DNA from: Alviniconcha marisindica | Lineage: Eukaryota > Mollusca > Gastropoda > Provannidae | NCBI GenBank assembly: GCA_018857735.1 | Contig: JABMCL010000732.1 | Span: forward strand, 408,501-472,500 | Direction: 5' to 3' | Length of the DNA stretch: 64,000 bases | The notes under the pieces: generated by a model | The model's database searches: none | Seen by the model: the letters and a program-made list of their open reading frames with translations, nothing else | What the model was told of the DNA's origin: nothing | Made by a program: the position numbers and the translations under genes | Part shown: positions 36,820 to 44,810 of the stretch, one piece after another | Position numbering within the stretch: position 1 is the first letter of the stretch | Layout of the letters: each line of letters starts with the position of its first letter

Positions 36820-39800
36820 CGGCTCTGTGTTTGTGTGTCTGACTCTCTGTGTGTGTCTGTTTGACTGTGCATGTGTGCGCATGCGTCTGTGTGTGCCTGT
36901 GTGCACACGCACGCATGCATGCAGCAGGCAATCAGTTGCTACCTTGGTACTTGCTGATGAGGTAGACAGGGTTCATCGCGCCCTCGTCCCCCACCGCATC
37001 CTTCAGCCCCAGCTGCTGCATCAACTCCAGGTTGTTGCCGCTGCTGATCTCCAGCCCCTCCTCCACCTGCACTGGCATCACCACTTTGGACAGCGGCCCC
37101 TCAGCCCCCTCCCCTCGCACCACCTGATCCAACGTTGCGTCAGAGGAGAAGGATGGTCGTGAGCCTGACCCTGTTCTCTGCTGCAGCGCTGAGCCTGAGT
37201 GGCTGACAGTCTCTACATGGTGATGATAAGTCTGGCTGTGGGACTGTGTGGATAGAGTGGGGGAAGACTGCTGGAAGCGCCGCAGGATCTCTTCTTGCTG
37301 TCGCACGTACACGGGGTCGAGCTCGCTCCCGGGGCTGTAAGCGTCCAGGTCTGCCGGGATTTCAGACGGCACAGCCAGCTCTGCGTAACAAAAGAGGAGG
37401 CTGCTTGGCAACTAGGTTCTGGGTGTGCAGTGCGAGCGCCGGTCATGTCACACACGCCCCTCGCCCCGGGACAACGAAGCTTCAACACAAACTGTCAGCC
37501 CTTCCCTTGGCCAGGAGCTGCTTTCATCCTCCATGCACTATGTGCATCAGTTCTACTATTTCATTTCCCTTCTGACCAAAGTCACAAGCAGGCAACCTAA
37601 GGGAGGAGCTGCAAGACCACTCCTCCAGACTTTTGGCTGCTGTTTTAAGATACAGGTGAAATGAGTGTTGTCTTAAGATACAGGTGAAATGGGTGTTGTC
37701 TGAAGATATTGGTTAAATGGGTGTTGTCTTCAGATACAGGCAAAATGGTTGTTGTTTTAAGATACAGGTGAAATGGGTGTTGTTTGACGATATGGGTGAA
37801 ATGGGTATTGTCTGAAGATACATGTAACATGGGTGTTGTCTTACAACACAGGTGAAATGGGTGTTGTCTGAAGAAATGGTGATATGGTTGGTAGGGGTGT
37901 TGTGTAAAGATATGGTTGGTAGGGGTGTTGTGTGGAGATATGGTTGGAATGGGTGTTGTCTTAAGATACAAGTGAAATGGGTATTGTTTGAAGATATGGG
38001 TAAAATAGGTATTGTCTGAAAATATGGGCGAAATGGGTCAAATTTGTCTAAAGATACAAGTGAAATGGGTGTTGTCTTAAGATACAGGTGAAATGGGTGT
38101 TGTCTGACGATATGGTTGGTAGGGGTGTTGTGTGAAGATATGGTTGGAATGGGTGTCGTCTTAAGATACAGGTAAAACAGTTGTTGTCTTAAGATACAAA
38201 TGAAATGGGTACCGTTTGATGATATGGGTGAAATGGGTATTGTTTAAAGATACAGGTGAAATGGGTGTTGTCTGAAGATACAGGTGAAATGGGTGTTGTC
38301 TGAAGATAAGAGGTAAAATGGGCATTGTCTGAAGATAACAGGTAAAATGGGTATTTTCTTAAGATACATGTATAATGGGTGTTGTATGAAGATACACATG
38401 AAATGGGTATAGTATGAAGATACACGTCAACTGGGAGTTGCAGAAGATACACATGAAATGGGTGTTGTACGAAGATAGGCGCAAAACGGGTGTTGTCTGA
38501 AGATACGGAGAAATGGCTGTTATCTTAAGATACAGGTGGAAATGCATCCCAAAACCATTCTGACTTACGAAGGGCTGTGCTGTCTTTAAACCCCCAACTT
38601 GAAATTGTCACCGAGTCAAGGAAGTTGGGGAAACACAATGCTTACTGTAATTATTGTTTTTGATTGATTGATGATCACTTACATAGCGCTATTCTCCGCT
38701 CTCTTGAGCAGACTCACTGCACTCGCATGTGGTTCTACATGAGTGACAAGCTTTTTATAGCGCGTTTTTTGAATATCCACCGAAGTGTACTTACAGCACT
38801 GGCATGGCTGGTGCCACATGAAACTGCAGCCATCTCGGCGCAAGTTCTGTGTACACCATACAACCATGCACCATGTCACTTCATGCAAAGCCACATACGT
38901 AAGGTGTATGCGTGTTTAGCTGTAACCTGCCACCTGCACCTTTGGCAGAATAACCGGGATCTTTTACGTGCTACTGCAGTAACATTTAAATAGCTACAAT
39001 TCAAAGCTGCTTTATACTGTTCTTATCATCAAACACTTCCTGAATATGAAACTTTGTCTGGATGTTATGGAGAATAGGCATAACATTTTAATTCAACTTC
39101 CTAATAGCTGTGTACACAATAAAATACGCATCCTTGAACTGTTGAAGCAAAAACCAAATCAAGACGGAGAGAAACAGTTCTTTGGAGAGGAATTATTTCC
39201 TACAGAAACATACATGGGCATAACATTTTAATTCAACTTCCTAGTAGCTGTGTACACAATAAAATACGCACCCTTGAACTGTTGAAGCAAAAACCAAATC
39301 AAGACGGAGAGAAACAGTTCTTTGGAGAGAATTATTTCCTACAGAAACATACACACAAAGCATACAAATGATACATACACACATGTACACACACACACAG
39401 GTGCGCCAGCACACACACACGATTCATGATGAAAAAACAAGGATGCAGCGCTCTCCAAACATTTATCCGTTTGCTGTACTTGTAATGTAAAGACTAGGAG
39501 ATCCCTTTGCACAAGCCCACCAACTCTGCTGTAGTTGTAAAGACTAGGAGAGTCCTTTGCACCAGCCTACCAACTCTGCTGTAGTTGTAAAGACTAGGAG
39601 AGTCCTTTGCACAAGCCTACCAACTCTGCTGTAGTTGTAAAGACTAGGAGATCCCTTTGCACAAGCCTACCAACTCTGCTGTAATGTAAAGACTAGGAGA
39701 GTCCTTTGCACAAGCCTACCAACTCACCATCCTGTGAATCGACCCTGATGAGCCCCATGAGAGGTACAAGGGAAGCGTGGCCATGCTTTGTGTAGAACAA

Positions 39801-41816
39801 CCTATGATCTCTGTACTTGCCTGTCCCCGTGCCGATAGGATTGTCCTGAAAGTATTCACATTACAACAGATTCATCATAACAATTCCATAATCCATACTT
39901 TATATATATATATATATATAATTTTCTAATGGAACCCTTCAATAATCTGGTCTTGTTGACAAACTTACTCTCGTTTTTCTTTTTTGTGTGTGTCTTTTCT
40001 TAAGAACAGTTTCATGATCTGTTTACAAACACGTCACTGTCAGTGTATAAAAATATTAATTTGATGGAGAAAATGGCAGAGACCTCAATTCAAGAAATTT
40101 CAGATATTACACACCATGAATAACATACTCCTACTTTCAATTCTATACTTGTCTGTGCGATTTCTTTTTTCTTCGTTTGTTTGTTTTGCTTTTTGTTCTT
40201 CTTTTCCGGGGGGGGGGGGGGGGGGAGGAGCTTTCACTAGTCTTTCACTTTATATTTGAGTTTAAATCCAAAAACAGCAAAACACTTACAAATTCCACAC
40301 CAACAGTTGTCTCCTGTGAGTTATCTTCTGGCAGCATGCCGATCCATCGAACGGTGCCATATTCATTGCCATTGTCACTGGGCCACATGACGCGGTCCCC
40401 AATGCGCAGCGTCTCGCCTGAGTCCGACATGTCTGGGGAGACAGAGGAACCTTGACCCGCACGAGCTCGTTGGCTTTTCTGCCAGCCCTCACGTCCCTTT
40501 CTCACCTTGTGCAGCGGACAGAAGACTGCGCTGTGAGGGGGGGTGGAGAAGTAACGATGCTTATGGTACAGGCCATCACATGTTCCCTCCCCTCGGTTTT
40601 CCTGCAAATACACACCAGAAGACACTTTATATTATATGCTACCAATAGCCACCTAAATTTAAAATAAGACATAAGAGAAGAAAACTGGAAAAAAACACGA
40701 GGGAAGACTGATGGAAAGGTTGTAAAAATTAAAATGATAACTGAGAGAGAAAAAAAGAGAAAAGGGTGAGAGAGAGTTCGGGGGATGGTTGGGGCCCACC
40801 TTCCATATATATGTAACTTCCGAAGTTCTACAAGTACAAGTCGCTGATCCCATCATAGTCAGTCAGCCACAAATGACAAAGTATCAACCATCCTTGGTCA
40901 ACATGGTTCATCACAAAATGGCTGCTGGCCAGACAGACCTGTACCAGTACCACCAGTTCCAAAGGTTTCCAACAGGTCATACTACCAATATTACTGCCAG
41001 CCCTCACAACATCCTATAACTTGAAATTGTACAGTCTACAAATATCTCATTAATTTGTACTATTCTACAACAGAGTCCAGATCTGTGTGACAGAATGTAT
41101 TTTAATTAAAGGCTTTAAGCAAACTCACTCTTGCTCAGTCTCTGTCTCTCTGAATCAGATGCCTGGGTGTGAGTTTTCCAAGTTGTCTTTCACAACACAA
41201 TGTTGAGCTGTAAAATGTGGTTGGTATCATACGCAAATGAACAACAGGATACTACTAATGTGGCCAGGAACTGACATAGGCAGTGAACTACAACTGACTT
41301 CGTTGTTGTCACCAATCCAGGCCTGGCATCTGTCAAAGTTGATATAATATTAATAATAGTATAATACATACATGTTCTATTCTTTTATCAACTGACTTCA
41401 CACCCAGGCATCAAAGAAAGAGACTGAGCAACAGTGACTGAGTGAGACTGCTGAAAGCCTTTAACTGAAACACATTCTGCCACACAGATCTGGACTTTTT
41501 TGTGTACAATGTCAATGAATGTGTGGGGTTAGAGCAGTTGTGCCAGAGGGGTTTATTTTGCATTAAAAATGCAGTGTTTCTGTGTATCTGCCAGTGCCAC
41601 CCCTAAAACAAGTGCTGAGGAGTGGCAACAGCTTTTTTCTTTTACTTGGACAGATTGGAACCAGCATTAGCCTATAAAAGCAACAATTTCTCTGGCCGGA
41701 ACACACTAGACTCACTTTCTTCCATGATCCCACAGTATCTACTGTCAACTTGGTTTTGAGGAAATGCACAACGTGAAAACATATTTGGCATAGTTCTCAC
41801 AGCCATCATAATGACC

Positions 41817-41847
<31 letters not shown>

Positions 41848-42334
41848 TGTATCTACACAAGAAAACCAAAAAAATGCCTTATACCGTTAACTCAACGCCG
41901 AAATAGAGTCCGGGTAGATCAGGCAGAGGTCCACGGTAGCGTAATCTACCAGGAAGTTCGCTCTGATGGCCCTTGATTTTCACGAAAACGGTGTCACCTG
42001 TTCGAAGCGTTGAGCCTTCGGTCAACCACTCCTTATTCTTGTAAACTTCCAGACGTTCCACACAAGTTGGGATGGGCCTCAGCAAATCTGATTCTGCGCC
42101 TTTCAGTTTTTCTACCTCGCTTCTGTTACACTGAATTTCGACGATGTCGGCTGTGTCGATGCTTTCGTACACTCCTGCACTGCGCTGTTCTACGGCGTCA
42201 TTTGACTGGTGAGGTCGAAGAAGAGTGCCAGCCAAAAGCTCGATTCTGTTCGCGTTCGTTCGTAAGTTTACCAGTCTTTTGTCCTTCTTCTTCTTGCCGT
42301 TTTTAGTCTGTAGCAAAATGTAAACTTCGGTCAT
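23226..42334 (-). CDS. CYLD: CYLD deubiquitinase, complete 14-exon gene
   Basis: Cysteine protease of the USP class. CYLD enzymes cleave Lys63- and Met1-linked ubiquitin and damp NF-kappaB and related signalling. They act in the cytoplasm, on microtubules and at the cilium base. Minus-strand exons: 42334-41885, 40601-40290, 39845-39728, 37380-36943, 36150-35957, 35318-35168, 34022-33752, 32802-32711, 30247-30181, 28753-28633, 26912-26804, 26112-25997, 24929-24653, 23416-23226. They sum to 2907 nt, 968 aa plus stop (human is 956). CAP-Gly modules lie at about 111-180, 206-292 and 468-550, and the USP domain at about 587-968. Triad: C596 in HHNSCYLD, H880 in TSHYVSF, D899 in FFDSMAD. A zinc-binding cysteine cluster is at 775-813. 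All junctions are GT-AG and in phase. Confidence 0.97.
23417..23870. repeat. Degenerate ~40-bp repeat in CYLD intron 13
   Basis: About a dozen imperfect units of ACACAGGACAAAGAAACAAC followed by AACACAGTATAGTATGC. It starts right at the exon 14 acceptor. Length varies between units. Confidence 0.8.
24100..24645. repeat. CA microsatellites with internal duplication
   Basis: Two CA runs, each followed by the same AAGTATACATGTACATGACC-ATAC spacer (24147 and 24219). Then CACACAGTGACACCCC units occur at 24440-24600 with a C homopolymer at 24546-24560. Confidence 0.9.
24653..24929 (-). CDS. CYLD: CYLD exon 13: catalytic His and Asp
   Basis: His-rich start [10 protein letters not shown], variable insert ([17 protein letters not shown]), then [20 protein letters not shown] (His about 880) and [11 protein letters not shown] (Asp about 899). 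It ends phase 1 at ATGG|GTGAGT. Confidence 0.96.
24940..25140. repeat. ~95-bp direct duplication in CYLD intron 12
   Basis: Two copies share GACAAATCAGCATCAGGAAG, TCACAACC and CTTGTCTGCAG, immediately upstream of exon 13 in transcript order. Confidence 0.85.
25826..25963. repeat. CA/CATG microsatellite
   Basis: Interrupted CA runs with GCATGCATG, in CYLD intron 12, about 35 bp from the exon 12 donor. Confidence 0.92.
25997..26112 (-). CDS. CYLD: CYLD exon 12: zinc-binding B-box insertion
   Basis: Encodes [20 protein letters not shown], then [15 protein letters not shown]. The CxxC...CxxC...CxxC spacing is the zinc insertion that sets CYLD apart from other USPs. Confidence 0.94.
26549..26617. 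repeat. (AG)n microsatellite
   Basis: More than 30 AG dinucleotides on the plus strand (CT-rich on the transcribed CYLD strand), in intron 11. Confidence 0.96.
26804..26912 (-). CDS. CYLD: CYLD exon 11
   Basis: Encodes [47 protein letters not shown] is a hallmark of CYLD. The donor ACAA|GTAAGG is phase 1. Confidence 0.96.
26980..27240. repeat. 46-bp repeat, five copies, CYLD intron 10
   Basis: Unit CACACAGGACAATTCACTAA, CTCCACATGCTGGTGTTACT, GCTTGG. It grades into the neighbouring 45-bp array through intermediate copies at 27240-27340. Confidence 0.92.
27340..28578. repeat. 45-bp minisatellite, ~27 copies, CYLD intron 10
   Basis: Unit CTGTCCAACACACATAATGA, TTCACTGACTACACATGCTA, GTATG. Copies differ at a few fixed positions (AAT/ACT, TTCACT/CCATTG, CTACA/CTCCA). 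The period of 15 codons keeps both strands open for more than 200 codons. Confidence 0.96.
28633..28753 (-). CDS. CYLD: CYLD exon 10
   Basis: Encodes [20 protein letters not shown] then [21 protein letters not shown], continuing the USP palm. The acceptor follows CTGTTTTCAG. Confidence 0.94.
28860..29345. repeat. 39-bp minisatellite, CYLD intron 9
   Basis: About 12 copies of ACCTTGACACAAGGTCTGAC, GGTCATTATCCCCATAACA. The last copies (29300-29390) are intermediate to the following array. Confidence 0.94.
29370..30080. repeat. 37/40-bp minisatellite, CYLD intron 9
   Basis: About 18 copies of CTGATACAAGGTCTGATGGT, TGTTACCCACGTTACACC, with or without CTC. Long and short units alternate over 29440-29900. 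It shares ACAAGGTCTGA-GGT with the 39-bp array next to it. Confidence 0.94.
30181..30247 (-). CDS. CYLD: CYLD exon 9 (67-nt small exon)
   Basis: Encodes [20 protein letters not shown] then HLR. DPEEFL is the CYLD DPEEFL motif. The donor CTGAG|GTAAGT is consensus. Introns on both sides are filled with tandem arrays. Confidence 0.94.
30395..30565 (-). mobile_element. Dispersed SINE-tail fragment
   Basis: TAAGTAAACATGGTGCTTAA then TGTCCACAGAAACCATATGG is the inverted TTAC-tailed 3' end seen at 53672. It is followed by GAGCAGACTCATTGTACTC-like sequence, shared with 38690 and 54340. These may be two fused fragments. Confidence 0.65.
30580..32155. repeat. 44-bp array with 88-bp alternating (dimeric) order, CYLD intron 8
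   Basis: About 36 monomers share CCTATATTCAGTACACTGTA-GTCAGCA. They alternate in a second half, GGTGGACCATCAC versus CTGTAGATCATTGC, giving an 88-bp higher-order unit over most of the array. Confidence 0.95.
32205..32668. repeat. 54-bp minisatellite, CYLD intron 8
   Basis: About 8.5 copies of TTTTAGCATTGATGGTGTTC, TGACAAAATGTGTTTTGCCC, TGATGTAACCACA. The period is 18 codons. It ends about 45 bp from the exon 8 donor. Confidence 0.95.
32711..32802 (-). CDS. CYLD: CYLD exon 8
   Basis: Encodes [20 protein letters not shown] then [10 protein letters not shown], a helix of the USP fingers/thumb. The split Asn codon with exon 7 and split Asp with exon 9 restore NPLRNFHY and EEKDPEEF. Confidence 0.92.
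33240..33735. repeat. 35-bp repeat with C-run interruptions, CYLD intron 7
   Basis: Regular copies of CACACAGGTACCACCCTCTT, ATGGACTTTGCCGAC occur at 33595-33720. Diverged copies upstream carry C homopolymers at 33349-33366, 33482-33499 and 33543-33556. It ends about 30 bp from exon 7. Confidence 0.9.
33752..34022 (-). CDS. CYLD: CYLD exon 7: USP domain start with catalytic cysteine
   Basis: After [13 protein letters not shown] comes [20 protein letters not shown], the USP Cys box, with the nucleophile at about residue 596. It then continues [20 protein letters not shown] and KEGIVNPLR. The Gln before the box (GIQGHHNSC) fits the oxyanion-hole region. Confidence 0.96.
34165..34405 (-). mobile_element. 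tRNA-headed SINE (second family), CYLD intron 6
   Basis: On the minus strand: A box TAGCTCAGTTGCTAGAGCG (34392-34374), a TCCGACTGAAAAGCCAG arm, B box GGCTCAAGTCC (34335-34325), then GTGTGGCGAGGGATTTTTCT. It resembles a tRNA folded around a longer variable region, followed by a SINE body. Not a functional tRNA: the acceptor arm does not close. The outer limits are approximate. Confidence 0.7.
34484..34895. repeat. (GA)n microsatellites
   Basis: GA runs at 34484-34545 and 34845-34890, separated by sequence with short duplications (AGAGAAAATATTGATGATGA at 34710 and 34783). Confidence 0.9.
35168..35318 (-). CDS. CYLD: CYLD exon 6: end of CAP-Gly 3
   Basis: [20 protein letters not shown] then [19 protein letters not shown]. 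The GTDGTF-G-R-F-C string is the strongest CAP-Gly match in the gene. It ends phase 1 at GAAG|GTGGGG. Confidence 0.94.
35360..35485. repeat. ~81-bp direct duplication
   Basis: Two copies of ATGCAGGTCAGTTAGGTAAG, CAGGTAATGAAGGAA in CYLD intron 5. Confidence 0.88.
35957..36150 (-). CDS. CYLD: CYLD exon 5: start of CAP-Gly 3
   Basis: Ser-rich lead-in, then [39 protein letters not shown]. In vertebrates CAP-Gly 3 binds NEMO and ubiquitin. The donor is ATG|GTCAGT, weaker than average but required by phase. Confidence 0.92.
36774..36912. repeat. (GT)n microsatellite next to CYLD exon 4
   Basis: A GT run with GCGCGC and further TG-rich sequence reaches within 30 bp of the exon 4 donor. It reads (CA)n on the transcribed strand. 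Confidence 0.92.
36943..37380 (-). CDS. CYLD: CYLD exon 4: linker (partner-binding) region
   Basis: Low-complexity linker between CAP-Gly 2 and 3: [20 protein letters not shown], a Gln/Ser-rich part, [20 protein letters not shown] and ending [11 protein letters not shown]. In vertebrate CYLD this linker contains TRAF2- and NEMO-binding motifs. No exact counterpart is asserted here. Confidence 0.9.
37640..38550. repeat. 28-30-bp minisatellite, CYLD intron 3
   Basis: About 32 imperfect copies of AAGATACAGGTGAAATGGGT, GTTGTCTG. ATATGGGT and ATATGGTTGGTAGGGG variants are interspersed. Confidence 0.92.
38650..38995 (+). mobile_element. Dispersed repeat, possibly SINE
   Basis: Begins GATTGATTGATGATC and contains ACATAGCGCTATTCTCCGCT, GAGCAGACTCACTGCACTCG and ACCGGGATCTTTTACGTGC. 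The first 150 bp recur at 54295-54450, and a piece recurs at 30460-30560. No coding content. Confidence 0.7.
39077..39356. repeat. 140-bp direct duplication
   Basis: Two nearly identical copies (starts 39077 and 39217) containing GGCATAACATTTTAATTCAA and CAAGACGGAGAGAAACAGTT. Confidence 0.95.
39490..39727. repeat. 50-bp array running into the CYLD exon 3 donor
   Basis: Copies start at 39491, 39541, 39591, 39641 and about 39690: AGACTAGGAGAGTCCTTTGC, ACAAGCCTACCAACTC, TGCTGTAGTTGTAA. The final copy reads CCTACCAACTCACCAT, in which ACTCAC is the complement of the exon 3 donor GTGAGT. Confidence 0.95.
39728..39845 (-). CDS. CYLD: CYLD exon 3: second half of CAP-Gly 2
   Basis: [20 protein letters not shown] then [24 protein letters not shown] matches the corresponding CYLD CAP-Gly strand. 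The donor GATG|GTGAGT at 39728/39727 lies at the edge of a 50-bp tandem array. Confidence 0.92.
40290..40601 (-). CDS. CYLD: CYLD exon 2: end of CAP-Gly 1 and start of CAP-Gly 2
   Basis: 104 codons. It begins [18 protein letters not shown], where the CAP-Gly GKNDG-type loop is GTCDG, and ends [20 protein letters not shown] then TTVGVEF. A Ser/Arg/Gln-rich linker joins the two modules. The donor TTT|GTAAGT is consensus, phase 0. Confidence 0.93.
40600..41884. other. CYLD intron 1
   Basis: AT-rich intron with an inverted-repeat-like pair: TGAATCAGATGCCTGGGTGT (41151) against ACACCCAGGCATCAAAGAAAG (41400), and CTTTAAGCAAACTCACTC (41110) against GAGTGAGACTGCTGAAAG (41440). This is compatible with a decayed palindromic element of about 390 bp. 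(TA)n lies at 41816-41848. Confidence 0.6.
41885..42334 (-). CDS. CYLD: CYLD exon 1: N-terminus and first half of CAP-Gly 1
   Basis: Starts MTEVYILLQ at 42334 and runs 150 codons to [19 protein letters not shown] and [19 protein letters not shown] are the first strands of CAP-Gly 1. The donor is ACG|GTATAA, phase 0. The basic KKKKDKR near residue 15 precedes the domain. The ATG is the first in-frame one after an upstream stop-containing leader. Confidence 0.93.
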
Positions 42335-42420
42335 CCTTTCAGTACTCGAAGTGGGGAAAACGTAAAGAAAAATGTTGACAGCTCATCTGACGAAAATCCC
42401 CAAAGTCTATTGTTAGATTA

Positions 42421-42450
42421 TCTCGCCATTTTATTCGGACATCTTCCGGA
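42421..42450 (-). promoter_or_regulatory. Candidate CYLD proximal promoter (ETS and YY1-like motifs)
   Basis: On the CYLD strand TCCGGAAGATG (42450-42440) is an ETS-type GGAA core and AAAATGGCGAGA (42432-42421) resembles a YY1 site. Both lie about 90-115 bp before the ATG, a common arrangement in TATA-less housekeeping promoters. No transcription start is seen directly. Confidence 0.45.
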
Positions 42451-43151
42451 AAAAAAAGGGCCATAACCCTCCGAAGGTTCCTTTTCGCCTAGTTTCGTTT
42501 TCGAAGTGCCAGTCGTTGTTTTTTTTTAATAGTTTTTGTTTTTGTTTTTTATTGTTATTTGCATGGACTTACATAATTATCTCTCTCTCTAAACTATCAT
42601 ATTCTTCATCATTATTGTCATTGTTGTTACTGTTATTTTAAGTGTAGCCTATTGGCATGTAGGTTAGCAGGGACTGAGATTGTAAGAATAGGCAACTGCC
42701 TAAAATCTTAATCCTTGTGAAATAAAGTTCTGAATTCTCTTGTGTGTGTGTGTGTGTGCGTGCGTGCATGTGCACATGCACACTGCATGCGTACCTGTGT
42801 GTGTGTCTGGGTGTGTAACAAAGTTCTGAGTTCTGTGTGTGTGTACGTGCATGTGCACATGCGCAGTGCATGCGTACCTCTGTGTGCGTCTGTGTGTGTG
42901 TGTGTGTGTGTAACGATATGGCTTACACTGGCTTAAAATTAGTCTGACTGCAGACTATTATTCAGGGGCATATCTGTGTCACGTTCCCACAGCTGGCTCA
43001 GCTCTGTACTCAAACCCCAACCCTAGTACCATGCTGGTTCAGAATGACATCTGATCAGTCAGAACTGCCTACCTCAGTACATTTCAAACAAGTACACATT
43101 TATTTATTCATCAACTCTGTATGTGTGTGTGTGTGTGTAGTGCAGCCAGAA

Positions 43152-43240
<89 letters not shown>

Positions 43241-44130
43241 ATGCATGTATGTGTGTGTGCATGCGTGTGTGTGCGAGTGTGAGTCTGTCTTGTTAATATG
43301 TGTGTGCATGTGCCAGGCTATTCTTTCCCTGTGAATTCTCTGTTCATGCAACAGAGAAGCAAATGAGGTGCAGGCAAACAGAAATAAAATAAAAGACTGG
43401 CCAATCAAAATGGCAATCGGCCCAGCTCTGTTCACCCTGGGGAAGGGGCTATGCCTTTTGGAGCGTCTTCACCAGTATGCATGTGTTCGTGTTGCTGACC
43501 TACCACATGACTAGTTACTTTTAATAATCATACTACTAATAAAAGACATTTACAATGTGCCTTACCCATCAAGGAACAGGAGAGTGCTAGGCACAAACAA
43601 TAGTAAAGCCACACTGTAATCAATACAATACATCAGCACACCCACACTGATACACCCTTCTACACACCCACACATACATGCGTGCATGCATGCACACACA
43701 TGTGTGCATGCATGCACACACACACACAATATTACATTCACAGAGAGGAAAATATATCAGATGGATAGTTCTTTGATCTGAACCTCCCACATTCAAAATT
43801 ATTTTACACCAGTTCAAAACACAAGTCAGTAAATTATTAATTCACTGTTACAAACTTAAAATCCAACCTTCCATCTTCCATTCAATGCACAATAAGATGT
43901 GTTTTGGTACCCATTTATATTCCATAGGCATGCTGCCCGAGTCAAATTGCCCACATCTATGAGCAGGTTGACCAGTTTTAATATGTGGTCTCATCGACTA
44001 ATGCAGTTATAAAGTAGGGAGAGGATATGGATAAAATGATGGTGAATGGGCTGGAAAGGTACAGATTAGAACAAGAAAGAAATTCCTGGCTCTGGGTGAA
44101 GCATGCGTGTCTATATTCTCTATATTTTTG
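42451..44130. other. CYLD upstream DNA
   Basis: Contains a TG-rich duplication at 42740-42912 (GTGTGTGCGTGC, GTGCACATGC) and a dispersed fragment at 43540-43620 (TACAATGTGCCTTACC). No gene recognised. Confidence 0.5.
43154..43240. repeat. (GT)n microsatellite
   Basis: More than 40 uninterrupted GT dinucleotides, followed by GCATGCATGTATG. Confidence 0.97.
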
Positions 44131-44132
44131 GC

Positions 44133-44280
44133 GTGTGTATATTATACATTGTTAGTTGTCATAATTATAGGTATTATGTTTGTGAAACTTAGAAAATGTT
44201 GGAGAATGTTGTAAAGCGCAGTGAGTTTGTGTACACCAGAGAATAGCGCTATACAAAAGTTATCTATTATTATTATGTTC
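44133..44280 (+). mobile_element. 148-bp dispersed element, copy 1
   Basis: Nearly identical to 53399-53552. It contains TATACATTGTTAGTTGTCAT, GTTGTAAAGCGCAGTGAG and ends AGCGCTATACAAAAGTTATC then (ATT)n. The GTAAAGCGC ... GCGCTATA ... (ATT)n ending is the usual 3' terminus of L2/CR1-type LINEs or SINEs that borrow it. Confidence 0.8.
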
Positions 44281-44689
44281 TGTCCCACTCTGGGAATTAA
44301 CAGGAGAACATTTGTCAGCTCTGGATTCTCAACAGAGGGAACCTTAATTTCTGTGTCTGCAGTAACCCACTGTGGGTATACCAGAGGGATGTGGGGAAAA
44401 GATTGACTTTTCTGAGATGTGTTTCTAAGGCCTGTCTAAATGTGGTATTTGATATTTGGAATGGCGAAGACTGTAAATGGACAAATTTTATGCAGAGGGA
44501 CTATGATATTTGACCTAATGTCTTGGAACTGGAATGAGGAATTTTGAGAGTACACATGTATATATATCTATGGAAGAGTGAAGATCTGTAGAGGGAGTGT
44601 ACAGGTGGATGGGTTCCGAGAGGTGGTGTGGTCCAGTGCCTGTGACTACACTAAAGCAAGCTGTTGAAACTTCATATTGTATTCTTATG

Positions 44690-44810
44690 TTAACTGATCT
44701 CAGAAGTGATGTTTTATGGTGTTTTACTCCATTTTATCTGTATACTCTTACCTTTGTTGTATTGAACTGTCTACTTGTCCCTTTATAATGTAGAATTTGA
44801 GTGACCCAAA
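44690..44810 (+). mobile_element. Dispersed 115-bp element, copy 1
   Basis: Shares ATCTCAGAA-TGATGTTTTA, CTGTATACTCTTACCTTTGT and GAACTGTCTACTTGT with 63233-63355. Likely a retroelement 3' fragment. No coding. Confidence 0.65.
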
